Part shown: piece after piece, positions 40,474 to 50,144 of the stretch | Layout of the letters: each line of letters starts with the position of its first letter | Numbering within the stretch: position 1 is the first letter of the stretch | Source of the DNA: Cylindrospermopsis curvispora GIHE-G1 | GTDB taxonomy: Bacteria; Cyanobacteriota; Cyanobacteriia; Cyanobacteriales; Nostocaceae | Assembly (NCBI RefSeq): GCF_014489415.1 | Contig: NZ_CP060822.1 | Location: 2,031,501-2,095,500 of the forward strand | Direction: 5' to 3' | DNA: 64,000 nucleotides | Made by a program: the position numbers and the translations under genes | Notes under the pieces: model-generated | The model's input: only the letters and a program-made list of their open reading frames with translations | What the model was told of the DNA's origin: nothing | Databases searched by the model: none

Positions 40474-40752
40474 TTGAAGATGTTTATGTTTACTCCTTTT
40501 ACTGTGGTTGGTTGTTCTTTGGAATTGCTTCAAGCTGGAGAAAAGGGGATTGTTACGGTCTGTCAACCCCAAAATGAAATAATTAAAAAAAAGTTGCTCT
40601 CAATGGGGATTAAGACAGGAACTAATATCATGGTTGAGCAAAAGTTCCCAGTTTTTATTATTAAAGCTGCTAATGTATCTATGACTATAGATAGGGAAAC
40701 CATACGAGCTATTTACGTCAGAGTATTACAACATAATCCTAAAAAGGAATAA
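40474..40752 (+). CDS. feoA: FeoA-domain protein
   Basis: A 92-residue FeoA protein, an SH3-like partner of the FeoB ferrous iron transporter. VCQPQNEIIKKKLLSMGIKTG and the late VSMTIDRETIRAIYVR are typical. No feoB is in the window; feoA commonly ends cyanobacterial nif clusters, where a role in iron supply is assumed. The 3' end overlaps the convergent NYN gene by 14 bp. An internal ATG at 40486 is an alternative start. Confidence 0.88.
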   Translation: MKMFMFTPFTVVGCSLELLQAGEKGIVTVCQPQNEIIKKKLLSMGIKTGTNIMVEQKFPVFIIKAANVSMTIDRETIRAIYVRVLQHNPKKE

Positions 40753-42061
40753 CTTGTTCAAAAACATTGCTTTTGAAGTCATCAACAAGGATGGAAATCA
40801 GTTTCTTTAAACTTGTTTGTTTGATATGTCCTAAAATTTGTGCCAGGTCTCTAAAATCTTCTCTAATGTGAAATCTTTGCTCTGATATGTTCTCATCTTC
40901 TGGGTATCCTTTCAAAATACTACAGTGAATCAAAGATAAACAAATATTATTGAGCTTATTGCTTTCAATCTCAGGAAGCTCCTGACTAACAATATCCAAT
41001 ATTTCAGATACATTCATTAATCTGTCGCGTTTTGACATTAAACTATCAATAAATCTTTCCAGAGTGTATTTGTCTTCAATTGTAATTCTAGGTTTACCAC
41101 TAGCTAATAAGTTCTGATAGCGTTCTGGTGTATGTAAATCTTCATTTGATATATCTGTTAGTATAATCACTCCATTGGGAATAGAGTTTCTAAAAACTAG
41201 CAGCGTGTTTGATGGTGGAAGAGTCCCCACACAACATTCTGTATTTGCACAAACAAATTGCAAGAATTCTGCAAATCTACTAAATCCTACCATTTCTGGT
41301 TTGAACTCTGGTATTGCATATTTGAATGCTTCCCTAATAGCAGAAAGGGGAATGCCATGACGATTCATTTGTCTTCTAGATTCTGGGTCTTGACAAAACC
41401 AATTAACTATTGTTTGACTATGAGAAAAAATATTTTTCTTATCTGCTTGATATATGGGTTGAATATTATTTGCCATCCTCACTACAAAGGGATGAGTTAT
41501 GCCAATACCTAATCCCTTATCATTGGCAAAGTTTGTGTTTTTGGAATCTACATTATTAATATCTTCTAGGGAATATTCTTCGGGTATTTCCAGTTTAATA
41601 AAGTAATCACACACTGATTTAAAAATATCATTGACTGCATTCTCGTATGCACAACCAATCACTTGCTTGCCATATTCGTGTAATTTTTTTGCTAGAGAAG
41701 CAAAACCCCCATCTCCAGATACAATCACGTAGACTTCAATATGAGGAAGACGAATAGTTATATCCATCGTATCAACTACTAGTTGAATATCAGCAGCGTT
41801 TTTTTTATGATAACGTGCGAATCCAAAAATTTGAATTGGGTCTATACCTAGTTCATTAATTTCTGCCCTGAGCAAACTTAATCTGTGGTCACTCCAATTA
41901 GCATAGGCTCTCTGGAGACAAATTTTATCAACAATCTCTACCTCTAAAATCTGTCGATATATCTGTTTTAATGATAATTCCTTGATAAAGTCTTTGGAAA
42001 AACTATAGCCTTTAGTCAGATTTTCAATATCATAAAATATGGCTGTGTTAAATATGGACAT
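40739..42061 (-). CDS. NYN-domain protein with C-terminal LOTUS-like region
   Basis: A 440-residue protein. Residues 1-160 form a NYN (PIN-like) nuclease domain: IFYDIENL (first acidic residue), KKNAADIQLVVDTMDI and VSGDGGFASLAKKLHEYGK carry the conserved acidic residues. The rest has repeated HTH-like segments (PLSAIREAFKYAIPEFKPEM and similar) reminiscent of OST-HTH/LOTUS RNA-binding domains. Suggested role: RNA cleavage or binding, substrate unknown. The ATG at 42061 has AGAAGGA before it and is preferred to 42118. It converges on feoA. Confidence 0.85.
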   Translation of the reverse strand: MSIFNTAIFYDIENLTKGYSFSKDFIKELSLKQIYRQILEVEIVDKICLQRAYANWSDHRLSLLRAEINELGIDPIQIFGFARYHKKNAADIQLVVDTMDITIRLPHIEVYVIVSGDGGFASLAKKLHEYGKQVIGCAYENAVNDIFKSVCDYFIKLEIPEEYSLEDINNVDSKNTNFANDKGLGIGITHPFVVRMANNIQPIYQADKKNIFSHSQTIVNWFCQDPESRRQMNRHGIPLSAIREAFKYAIPEFKPEMVGFSRFAEFLQFVCANTECCVGTLPPSNTLLVFRNSIPNGVIILTDISNEDLHTPERYQNLLASGKPRITIEDKYTLERFIDSLMSKRDRLMNVSEILDIVSQELPEIESNKLNNICLSLIHCSILKGYPEDENISEQRFHIREDFRDLAQILGHIKQTSLKKLISILVDDFKSNVFEQVIPF

Positions 42062-42145
42062 AAAATTTTTTCCTTCTAATATTTTAGTAATCTGGCTGAG
42101 TAATAAATGACCTAACATACTCAGACCAAAATCTCAAACGTCTAA

Positions 42146-43426
42146 TTACAAAACTTCTCTACCTAAATAGATCTGCAATTCTTCTGGTACTTTAACTGTT
42201 CCATCAGCTTGCTGATAATTCTCTAAAATCGCTGCCATTGTTCTTCCCACAGCTAATCCGGACCCGTTTAGTGTGTGCACAAAACGGGTCCCTTTTTTAC
42301 CAGATTCTTTAAATCGAATATCTGCCCTCCTAGCTTGAAAGTCAATACAATTAGAACAACTGGAAATCTCTCGATATTTGCCAAACGACGGTAACCACAC
42401 CTCTAAATCATATGTCTTGGTTGCTCCAAATCCTAGATCACCAGTACATAGTTCAATTACCCGGTAAGGTAATTTTAAAGATTGCAAAATTGACTCCGCG
42501 CTGGCTACTAATTTCTCTAATTCCTCAAAGGAAGATTCAGGAGTCACTATCTTTACCAGCTCAACTTTATTGAACTGATGCAGTCTAATTAAGCCTCGCA
42601 TATCCCTGCCATAACTACCAGCCTCTCTTCTGAAACAAGGGGTGTATGCAGTATGATAGATTGGTAAATCTTCTTTGTTTAAAATTTCCCCTCTATATAA
42701 GTTAGTCACGGGAACTTCTGCTGTGGGAATTAACCATAATTCATCCTCTGCACATTTAAAACTCTCCTGGGCAAATTTTGGCAGTTGTCCAGTTCCCGTC
42801 AAAGAATCCGTATTTACTAATAAGGGTGGGCTAATCTCAATATAACCATTTTTTATGTGTTTACTTAACATGAATTGAATTAGTGCTCGTTCCAAAGCAG
42901 CCCCTGCACCTATTAAGTTTACAAATCTGCTTTGAGCTATCTTTACTGCTCTTTCAAAGTTTAAGATACCTAACTTTTCCCCTATTTCCCAATGGGGTAA
43001 AATATTGGTGTTTTGAGGTTTATATTCATCTCCCCATCTTCTAACCTCCGGATTATCATCTTCGCTTTCACCAATGGGGGTACTGTCGCTGGGAAGATTG
43101 GGAAGTGCTAATAACAGCTGTTCAATTTGCCCTTTTAACTCTTTTTCTCGAGGTTCTAAATCGCTTAGTTTAGTTTTAACCAGATTGCCTTCTTCCTTTA
43201 ACGAGAGAAGTTCTTCACTTTGAGGACTAATTCCTGTTTTTACCTTTTGACCTACCAGTTTACCAATTTCATTACTTCTAGCTTGCAATTCGTTGCGCTC
43301 CAATTCCAACTCCCGTTGTTTTTGGCTTAAATCCAATATGGGCTGAATGTCATATTTACCACCGCGACTATTCAGCTTTTTCTGTATCAGTTGTGGGTTT
43401 TCTCTAATCTGTTTAATATCCAGCAT
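42146..43426 (-). CDS. serS: Seryl-tRNA synthetase
   Basis: A 426-residue class II synthetase. The N-terminal coiled-coil arm that grips tRNA-Ser spans about 30-100. Motif 2 is [16 protein letters not shown], and motif 3 is [16 protein letters not shown]. The start [20 protein letters not shown] is typical. It stands alone, 85 bp before the NYN gene start on the same strand. Confidence 0.96.
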   Translation of the reverse strand: MLDIKQIRENPQLIQKKLNSRGGKYDIQPILDLSQKQRELELERNELQARSNEIGKLVGQKVKTGISPQSEELLSLKEEGNLVKTKLSDLEPREKELKGQIEQLLLALPNLPSDSTPIGESEDDNPEVRRWGDEYKPQNTNILPHWEIGEKLGILNFERAVKIAQSRFVNLIGAGAALERALIQFMLSKHIKNGYIEISPPLLVNTDSLTGTGQLPKFAQESFKCAEDELWLIPTAEVPVTNLYRGEILNKEDLPIYHTAYTPCFRREAGSYGRDMRGLIRLHQFNKVELVKIVTPESSFEELEKLVASAESILQSLKLPYRVIELCTGDLGFGATKTYDLEVWLPSFGKYREISSCSNCIDFQARRADIRFKESGKKGTRFVHTLNGSGLAVGRTMAAILENYQQADGTVKVPEELQIYLGREVL

Positions 43427-43555
43427 TGGTCAGTATGGTTAGGTTTTTTGTTTGTCTACTCCACAAGCTATCTCGGTAGAGTTTACCCATTGTGCTGCAC
43501 TAAGTGCAATTTGTGAAGTCATCACTCCAAAAAAGGTTGAAAAATCCCTAATTAA

Positions 43556-44125
43556 CTATCTTGTGATTCGATTTAGTAAGAATAGCGAACAAACAAGCCC
43601 TGCAAAGTGAGCCGAAATTGTATTAGTGTTCGCTTGAACCACTAACATATCCAATCCACTAATCACTCGATTTGGATCCAATAGCTGGGTTGTCACAGCT
43701 TGGGGGGAAATTGATCTGGCAACCAATGTGCCCACAATTGCCTGGGCACCTAATAGTGTCACTAAAATCCCTCCTAGATTAATCCACACGCCTAGTCTTA
43801 TCACCTGCACACTCTCTAGCTTTCGCGGACGATTGCTAGGGTTGGATGAGTCCAGTTGTTTACCAATTCTTGTATACCTATAACCTAAATAAATGCCCGC
43901 GCCTAAAACTATTAATCCACATATGGCTAAAAATATGCCCAATCCCGTTCCTGGATTGTTAGTAGGGCTACCTGGTCTCTGACTAAAAAAGGCATACAAC
44001 AATACTATTATCCCAGATATCACACCTAATACCAGTTGTATCCAAAAACTAATCCAACCTCCTAGGCGAAACATCTGGGCGATCGCTCTTATATTAGTGG
44101 ATTGCATTTCCGAGTCCTTCGTCAT
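43556..44125 (-). CDS. DUF3611 membrane protein
   Basis: A 189-residue integral membrane protein with four predicted helices (residues about 20-50, 65-85, 105-135, 165-185) and an opening helix region MFRLGGWISFWIQLVLGVIS, which I recognise from DUF3611. This family is found in cyanobacteria and plastids; the function is unknown. The gene stands alone, divergent from the CCB1-like gene. Confidence 0.82.
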   Translation of the reverse strand: MTKDSEMQSTNIRAIAQMFRLGGWISFWIQLVLGVISGIIVLLYAFFSQRPGSPTNNPGTGLGIFLAICGLIVLGAGIYLGYRYTRIGKQLDSSNPSNRPRKLESVQVIRLGVWINLGGILVTLLGAQAIVGTLVARSISPQAVTTQLLDPNRVISGLDMLVVQANTNTISAHFAGLVCSLFLLNRITR

Positions 44126-44301
44126 ATTTAAATAATTCCCATAGGATCAATAAACTCTTTAGGAAAATTCTATAAAATTCAATGGATCTAGTAGCTTTTG
44201 TCTTAATGACTATCAAAAATCCCATTTAACTGGTTTGATTCCAGAATAGATCAACAATCATCAATAATAAATAGGTAGGATTCATTTAAAAAATAAAAGT
44301 C

Positions 44302-44826
44302 ATGGATACTGCTATCATTCCATCCACCTTTCTCCTCACCTTGTTGTTAGTTGTGGGGTTGTTTTTCTTTATTCGTGCTTCCACCAAAGATCGCACTGAA
44401 CGAGCAAAAATAGCCTCTGAAGACAATGAAACCATCCTCATGGGTCAACTCCAGGACTATTTCCAATCCCGTGCTTATCGAGTGGTTTCCGCAGATCCAG
44501 AAAAAAAGGAAGTCATTTTCGAGGGCTTTGTCCAACCTAGTTGGTTCCTGGCCGTGTTTCTGACTGTTTTAGCTGCTCTAGGTCTTGCTTGCCTAGGACT
44601 GGTTTTAGCCCAGCTTCTTTCCAGCCAAAATCCATTCTTTTTGGTTTTAGTAGCACCATTAAGTGGTATATTCTACTGGCGTCAATCCGGGAGAATTGAG
44701 AAGGTATTAATCAAAATGGAGTTTCGCCAAAATGAACAACACCCCTCAAGTATAATCACTGTCATTGGTCACCGAGATGAACTCGCAGAGTTAAAAAGGG
44801 CTTTACAACTGAAAATTGTCGATTGA
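44302..44826 (+). CDS. CCB1-like cytochrome b6f cofactor assembly protein
   Basis: A 174-residue membrane protein with an N-terminal helix (LLTLLLVVGLFFFIRAST), then TKDRTERAK, a soluble stretch, two adjacent helices at about 85-130 (one of them LTVLAALGLACLGLVLAQL), and a soluble C-terminus. This matches the family named cofactor assembly of complex C subunit B (CCB1), which in algae and plants helps attach heme ci to cytochrome b6. The assignment is from memory of the family. Confidence 0.7.
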   Translation: MDTAIIPSTFLLTLLLVVGLFFFIRASTKDRTERAKIASEDNETILMGQLQDYFQSRAYRVVSADPEKKEVIFEGFVQPSWFLAVFLTVLAALGLACLGLVLAQLLSSQNPFFLVLVAPLSGIFYWRQSGRIEKVLIKMEFRQNEQHPSSIITVIGHRDELAELKRALQLKIVD

Positions 44827-45006
44827 TTTTTGGTGATAGTCACAACAACTTAGATTAGATGACGAATAAATCGGCCAGTGCCCCATGTGTCAAGCTAAAC
44901 CTTACTTCCTCACTAATCTTGCAGTGTGATCACCTTACACCCTGACACTAATTACTTACTTCCGACCTGTTCAGAGAAAAGAGAGGACACAACAAACTTT
45001 GTGTTG

Positions 45007-45147
45007 ATGGTTTTACTAAGAAATAAACTTAACTCAGTTAGTTTAGTAACATACCCATTTATTCGCTTGATTTTGTTGTCACTCTCTGCTGCACTAGGTT
45101 TAATTATCCAATTGATTAGCACCACTGTCAGTTCGGCCACAAACTAA
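45007..45147 (+). CDS. Possible 46-residue membrane peptide
   Basis: A short reading frame with one hydrophobic segment (FIRLILLSLSAALGLIIQLI) after a basic, Ser-rich start. It could be longer from a GTG at 44926. There is no clear Shine-Dalgarno and I recognise no family. It lies alone in a 421-bp gap between the CCB1-like and DUF3155 genes. Its coding status is uncertain. Confidence 0.35.
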   Translation: MVLLRNKLNSVSLVTYPFIRLILLSLSAALGLIIQLISTTVSSATN

Positions 45148-45247
45148 AAAAAAATTGAATTTTTGCGTCAACTGTTCAATTTTGCCAGTTAATTGATTTT
45201 GGGGTCAGAAGTAAGAAGTTGAATGCGTAAAAAAACCATTCCAGAAC

Positions 45248-45586
45248 TTAGCGATTTGCCAGATTCACTAGTTCTGCACTAGCTGGAGTTTCCAACATTC
45301 TCAAGCTAGGGAACAAAAAATGATTTTCTTCTACGTATTGAGCACCAAACAGACCCTTTTCCGCCCAAAAATAACGGTCTGTGGTGTGTTCGTTCCTTTT
45401 TACTAATAGCAAGGCAGGAGGCAAGATACCTTCAGCGTGAATAAACTTTCTCGCTGCTGTCACTGGTTTGTCTTCGCCGCTTTCTATGCTGTACTGAGGC
45501 ACATTTTCCAGAATCCGTCGTCCTTCCTGACGACGACGGCTTTTTCTTTTACGTCTCCTTGCCAACTTATTGTCCTCCTCTTTCAA
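45248..45586 (-). CDS. DUF3155 protein
   Basis: A 112-residue cyanobacterial protein of DUF3155. A very basic start (ARRRKRKSRRRQEGRR) is followed by a conserved core with HAEGILPPALLLVKRNEHTT and FWAEKGLFGAQYVEENHFLF. The basic tail suggests nucleic acid or ribosome binding, but the function is unknown. Single gene; the 435-bp region upstream separates it from the histidine kinase. Confidence 0.85.
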   Translation of the reverse strand: MKEEDNKLARRRKRKSRRRQEGRRILENVPQYSIESGEDKPVTAARKFIHAEGILPPALLLVKRNEHTTDRYFWAEKGLFGAQYVEENHFLFPSLRMLETPASAELVNLANR

Positions 45587-46021
45587 GCTAGAAGATTGTA
45601 GTCACAGCTACAAAACTCGTGGTAATTATATACGGTTTGCCAGAAAAAATCAATGGTTTTTAACCTTTCGATACATCCCTATCAATCTATTTCCCAACTG
45701 GGATCAATTACTCAGTATTATTAAAATAATCTGTGTATATTAAATCTTAATAAATACGCAAATCGTAGTAGTTAAGGTGTTATATGATAGCTAATATAAT
45801 AGGACTGTTGGGAAATTAGAATATGATTTACTCGCCAATTGGCTTAGTTAGGAATTAGAGTAGATAAGTGACAGCAATAAACAAGGTGGTAAAATGCCGC
45901 GCACTGATCAAACACAACCTGTAGATTGTGCAAGAACAACCTCTAAGTTCCAACCCTAGTAATTTTATCCGCCTTATCTACCATCAGTAGCAGTCATCCA
46001 ATTATCAGTGGAAGTTAAAAA
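45587..46021. other. 435-bp divergent intergenic region
   Basis: AT-rich, between the divergent DUF3155 and histidine-kinase genes. It holds a TATAAT-like box near 45800 and a 21-codon frame at 45894-45959 (ATG preceded by AGGTGGT) that could be a leader peptide. No known RNA or repeat was recognised. Confidence 0.5.
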
Positions 46022-47371
46022 ATGTTAATGTCTGCCAGTTCTGATTTTATTGCTCTATGTCAGGAGCAAGTATCATTGTTAACCCAGGGACTGGGAGCAT
46101 CTTCAAGTGTGGTCTACTTAACACAGGAACTAGTAGACCACCCAAATGGAGAAGGGTTATTAATTCCTGTTCTGGTTTATCCAGAGGGATCTAGATTGGA
46201 TTATTCCGGAGATTTGGCTAACTTGAGTGACTTGGGTTATGTTTTACCAGATCAGGAACAAAAATTGTTAGCACCAAAATTAGGCTCTCTTTCTTCATCT
46301 CCCCAGTTCGCAGACGATCATACTACTTATCTCAACTTAGAAGATAAATATCCATTTGGACAATATCAAATTGTCCTACCTTTAGTTTATGAAGGTTTAA
46401 TGGTAGGGTTGCTTTTAACAGCAAGGGAGGATCGTCCTTGGAACCCAGTGGAAGAAAAAGAAATTCGCCGCATAGCTACCACTTTAGCGATCGCCTGTAT
46501 ATTGGATCAGCGTCAAGTTTGGTTACAACATCAACTGCAGCAGGAAAAAGCATTACAAAAGGAGCAGGGGGACTTACTAGATAATCTTTTACATCAGTTT
46601 CGTAATCCTCTGACTGCTATTCGTACCTTTGGTAAACTTCTTTTAAAAAGATTAAGATCTAATGATACTAATAGGGAAGTAGCCATAAATATTATCAACC
46701 AAAGTGATCGCTTACAGGAGTTATTGCAAAAGTTTGATCAGGTTTTAGACTCAAAAGATAGAGACACAAAAGCTATTCCCATACTAGGATCAGTACTTAC
46801 AGTGGAAGCATCTCCCCAGAAAACAGCGCCGCTGTTGTTGCCAGGAATGGGAGAAGAGCCTACTAGTTGTCATATAAAAGATATACTACTACCCTTACTA
46901 GCATCTGCACAAGTACTAGCCCAGGAAAAAAGTATTAACCTGTTAGTAGATATTCCCAACCATTTACCACCAGTAAAAGCCAATATTAAAGCACTTACAG
47001 AAGTTTTCAGTAACATCATAGATAATGCCCTAAAATATACCCCTGCGGGTGGAAAAATCTCCATTCATTCTCTACAAAAAAATACAGACTTTCAGGGTAT
47101 AGCTATTAGCGATACAGGACCCGGTATACCTAAAGAGGATCTGGATCATTTGGGTGAAAGACATTACAGAGGAGTACAAGCTAATACTGACATTCCCGGC
47201 ACAGGTTTAGGAATGGCGATCGCCAAACAACTCATAGCACAAATGCAGGGAGAAATAGAGGTTTTCAGCCCTGCAGTAGAATCTCATAGCCCATGCTCTT
47301 CTCTTCCGGGAACCAGCTTTATTGTTTGGTTACCTCAATTACCGGATCATTTGAATCAACATCCTTCATAG
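46022..47371 (+). CDS. GAF-type sensor histidine kinase
   Basis: A 449-residue soluble sensor kinase. Residues 1-165 form a GAF-like domain; the H-box is LLHQFRNPLTAIRTFGKLL with the phospho-acceptor His in LHQFRNP at about 196. The HATPase part has the N box (VFSNIIDNALKYTP), DTGPGIP and GTGLGMAIAKQL. No membrane segment is seen. The input signal and the partner regulator are unknown. Its 3' end overlaps the convergent YkvA-like gene by 53 bp. Confidence 0.92.
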   Translation: MLMSASSDFIALCQEQVSLLTQGLGASSSVVYLTQELVDHPNGEGLLIPVLVYPEGSRLDYSGDLANLSDLGYVLPDQEQKLLAPKLGSLSSSPQFADDHTTYLNLEDKYPFGQYQIVLPLVYEGLMVGLLLTAREDRPWNPVEEKEIRRIATTLAIACILDQRQVWLQHQLQQEKALQKEQGDLLDNLLHQFRNPLTAIRTFGKLLLKRLRSNDTNREVAINIINQSDRLQELLQKFDQVLDSKDRDTKAIPILGSVLTVEASPQKTAPLLLPGMGEEPTSCHIKDILLPLLASAQVLAQEKSINLLVDIPNHLPPVKANIKALTEVFSNIIDNALKYTPAGGKISIHSLQKNTDFQGIAISDTGPGIPKEDLDHLGERHYRGVQANTDIPGTGLGMAIAKQLIAQMQGEIEVFSPAVESHSPCSSLPGTSFIVWLPQLPDHLNQHPS

Positions 47372-47612
47372 GGGAGTTAATTTTACCGTTACGAGAGTTC
47401 CAACCATCAATAACCAATTTAGACACTTCAGATATCAACAAAGTTAATAAAACTAAGTCATCAATTTGACCAAGAACAGGGATAAAATCGGGGGCAATAT
47501 CAATGGGACTAACCAAATAAACAATAGTTCCCATAATTACCCACCAGCGGTACTTAGGTTTACGGATCAAACTGCCATACCAAGAGTAAAGCGACTGTAC
47601 GGAAAAGCTCAT
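47319..47612 (-). CDS. YkvA family (DUF1232) membrane protein
   Basis: A 97-residue protein with the DUF1232 core: WWVIMGTIVYLVSPIDIAPD followed by FIPVLGQIDDLVLLTLLI. It probably spans the membrane. Function unknown. It is transcribed against the histidine-kinase gene, with overlapping 3' ends, and divergent from exbB with a 79-bp gap. Confidence 0.88.
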   Translation of the reverse strand: MSFSVQSLYSWYGSLIRKPKYRWWVIMGTIVYLVSPIDIAPDFIPVLGQIDDLVLLTLLISEVSKLVIDGWNSRNGKINSPMKDVDSNDPVIEVTKQ

Positions 47613-47691
47613 ATTTTTCCCCAGAATTTAGTGGTTAAGAAAAATGTTCTAGCATAATTGCTATATTTAGTGTAGTGAGGAGACTGGAAAA

Positions 47692-48420
47692 GTGGATATT
47701 TTAGATTTGTTCAAGAAAGGCGGTCCAGCCATGTGGCCGCTGTTAGTACTGTCCGTGTTATCTGTAAGTGTAATCTTTGAGCGTCTGTGGTTTTGGCTAC
47801 GAATTTTGAGCCAAGAGAAACAAGTAGTAGAAAGAGTGCTAGATGCTGCAATAGACAGCTGGGAAATAGCCACAGAAATTGCCCAAAAAGCCACAGATCA
47901 GCCCATAGGTCGTTTTCTATACGCACCACTGCGGTTGCAAAAAAGTGATGCTGAAACCTTTAAACTAGCCTTGGAGTCTACAGCAGCAGAAGAAATAGCA
48001 GGAATGAGAAGGGGAGAAAAACTTCTAGAATCTGTAATCGCCCTTTCACCACTATTAGGATTGTTAGGTACGGTTTTAGGTTTAATTCAATCCTTGCGAG
48101 CAATTAAAATTGGTGATCTGGGTACGGAATCTACAGCGGGTGTCACCACAGGAATTGGTGAGTCCTTAATTAGTACTGCTTCTGGTTTGATAGTTGCCAT
48201 TGTCACCTTAGTCTTTTATCGTCTATTTCAATCCTTTGCGGTTAACCAAGTGAAAGTGTTTAATAAAGCTGGCAATGATTTAGAGTTGTTGTATCGTCAA
48301 TCTCCACCTGGGTTTAAGAAAAGAGAACTTGTTTTCATTACAGAATCTCCAAAAGAGTTGACTCACCCCATCGAAAATCCTGTGACCAGTTCAGAATCAG
48401 AGCAAGAAAATGAAAGTTAA
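47692..48420 (+). CDS. exbB: ExbB/TolQ/MotA-type proton channel
   Basis: A 242-residue inner-membrane protein with three membrane segments: [20 protein letters not shown] at the start, [14 protein letters not shown] in the middle (the conserved family block), and [17 protein letters not shown]. With ExbD it uses the proton gradient to energise TonB-dependent uptake or similar work. It starts at GTG 47692. The 3' end overlaps exbD by 11 bp. Confidence 0.92.
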   Translation: MDILDLFKKGGPAMWPLLVLSVLSVSVIFERLWFWLRILSQEKQVVERVLDAAIDSWEIATEIAQKATDQPIGRFLYAPLRLQKSDAETFKLALESTAAEEIAGMRRGEKLLESVIALSPLLGLLGTVLGLIQSLRAIKIGDLGTESTAGVTTGIGESLISTASGLIVAIVTLVFYRLFQSFAVNQVKVFNKAGNDLELLYRQSPPGFKKRELVFITESPKELTHPIENPVTSSESEQENES

Positions 48421-48985
48421 CCTACATACACCCATTGAAGAAGTTCAGATTCAAATTATTCCTTTAATTGATGTTGTTTTTTGCATCCTGACTTTTTTTC
48501 TATTAGCAGCACTGCAATTTACCAGACAACAGGCAATTAATGTTGATTTACCCAAAGCTAGCACAGGTACAATCTCCGCTGCCAGTTCCCAGCCAAGTAA
48601 CATTCTACCGGTTACTATTGATGCTGTAGGTAAAACTTACATTGAAAAGGATCCGGTGACCAGGGAACAATTGGAAGTGCGATTAAAAGAGTATATTACT
48701 GGCAATCCCCAGGGTATTTTAGTTCTGAATGCTTCTCGCACAGCTACCTATAATGATGTTGTTCAAACATTAGATTTACTCAGACAAGTGGGGGGAAACC
48801 GAGTATCCTTGGGAATTATCCCCGGAGCTTCTCAACCAGTGATTGATTCACCAAACCTTCCCGGGACTCCCATTGTACCACCACTAAATTTACCCACAGT
48901 TCCTGGTGCTGATCCTGGGTTGAATCTACCAAGTGCTCTTCCCACACCACCAACTGCTCCTACTACTATCCCCCAAAGACCTTAA
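48410..48985 (+). CDS. exbD: ExbD/TolR-type protein
   Basis: A 191-residue partner of ExbB. The single membrane helix has the key Asp: [20 protein letters not shown], with D22 as the proton carrier. The periplasmic domain follows ([20 protein letters not shown]). The C-terminal 45 residues are Pro-rich, which is unusual for the family but common in cyanobacteria. Coupled to exbB. A hairpin terminator follows. Confidence 0.92.
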   Translation: MKVNLHTPIEEVQIQIIPLIDVVFCILTFFLLAALQFTRQQAINVDLPKASTGTISAASSQPSNILPVTIDAVGKTYIEKDPVTREQLEVRLKEYITGNPQGILVLNASRTATYNDVVQTLDLLRQVGGNRVSLGIIPGASQPVIDSPNLPGTPIVPPLNLPTVPGADPGLNLPSALPTPPTAPTTIPQRP

Positions 48986-49008
48986 CAACATGGGAAGCAG
49001 GTAGTCCG

Positions 49009-49060
49009 GAAGTTTGAGTATCAAGGAGTTAAAGGAATTCATACTCATACTTCATTTCTT
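49009..49060 (+). terminator. Rho-independent-type terminator after exbBD
   Basis: GAAGTTTGAGTAT pairs with ATACTCATACTTC (12 of 13 bp) around a 19-nt loop, and is followed by a T-rich run. It overlaps the end of the pseudogene on the other strand. Confidence 0.6.
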
Positions 49061-49400
49061 GTCTTTTTTGTTTGCGATACATACCATCCTTCCAGAACCA
49101 ATGGCATACTCCCGCTCTAAGGTGCCACCACCATTCACTACCCGATGTAAAAATGCCATTAACACTAAATGAGGAGCAATCTCATGGTAGGGGGCACTTT
49201 TTAGCAGTGGTTCCCCCTTGTCGCGGCGCATGAATAATAAAGTAATTGCGTCCATCGATTAGTGCTTTCAAGTCCGGTAGTCGAGCGATGGGAGAGAGCA
49301 TGTAGTGGATATCAGATTGGCAAGGACCAGCAGTATTAAACTGTTTAAGCATGGTGAGATCTGATCTATCAAGTGCGGGGGTTTGCGAGGGTAGTGTCAA
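49052..49400 (-). pseudogene. Decayed AAA-like ATPase gene
   Basis: Two fragments in different frames. The first (from 49400, ending 49182) starts like the AAA-like ATP-binding protein family, with KQFNTAGPCQSDIHYMLSP and HAPRQGGTTAKK in place of the intact Walker A HAPRQ-GKTT. The second (49255 down to 49052) carries the C-terminal block PHLVLMAFLHRVVNGGGTLE followed by REYAIGSGRM. The middle several hundred residues are missing and the frame shifts at the junction near 49200. It is therefore a deletion remnant, not a gene. Confidence 0.75.
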
Positions 49401-49404
49401 TATG

Positions 49405-50088
49405 TCAACCTCCCCCAGTTAGTTGTTCTGGCTGAGTTTCCACCTTTTGTCCGATTTTTGGTTCTTTACCTGCTAATAGTCTGTCAATATTACTACGGTG
49501 ACGAATAATTACATACAAACCACCAAGCAAGCTAAATATAATGTAAGCCAATGGTTGTTGAAAAACTATCATCAAAATGGAAACAGCAATTGCACCAGCA
49601 ATAGAACTTAAAGAAACAATTTTAGATATGGCAATAACCATTATAAAAACACCCAGGGTGCCCACACCTACCTGCCAATTTATTGCTAATAAAATACCTA
49701 AGCTAGTAGCTACTGACTTACCACCAGTAAAACCTAAAAATATGGACTTGCTATGTCCCAATATTGCCATCAACCCTACTAAGGTGACTAACCACGATTG
49801 CCATACTTCCACATTTAAACTGCTACCCATTAAGTTCAATTGACTACTGTATAATATATACACTAAATTAATGGCTAGAACTCCTTTCAAACAGTCAATG
49901 ACTAGTACAAAAGCACCTGGGCCTTTACCTAAAGTTCTCAAAACATTAGTTGCACCAGTGGATCCAGATCCGACTTGTCTAATATCAATGCCTTTTAATA
50001 TTTTACCTGCTAGATATCCTGTAGGGAAGGAACCCAACAAATAAGCTAATATAATTACTAACCCACACCATATTAACCAAATAGTCAT
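49405..50088 (-). CDS. plsY: Glycerol-3-phosphate acyltransferase PlsY
   Basis: A 227-residue membrane enzyme that acylates glycerol-3-phosphate with acyl-phosphate, first step of phospholipid synthesis. AYLLGSFPTGYLAGK, IRQVGSGSTGATNVLRTLGK (first motif) and GFTGGKSVATSLG (second motif) are the PlsY signatures. About five helices are seen. The ATG at 50088 lies 56 bp after the DUF3086 gene on the same strand. The pseudogene follows. Confidence 0.94.
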   Translation of the reverse strand: MTIWLIWCGLVIILAYLLGSFPTGYLAGKILKGIDIRQVGSGSTGATNVLRTLGKGPGAFVLVIDCLKGVLAINLVYILYSSQLNLMGSSLNVEVWQSWLVTLVGLMAILGHSKSIFLGFTGGKSVATSLGILLAINWQVGVGTLGVFIMVIAISKIVSLSSIAGAIAVSILMIVFQQPLAYIIFSLLGGLYVIIRHRSNIDRLLAGKEPKIGQKVETQPEQLTGGG

Positions 50089-50144
50089 AATTTAAAACCT
50101 AGAGATGTTTGGACTTGCAAAATTGGGACTTGTTTTCTTGTTTA

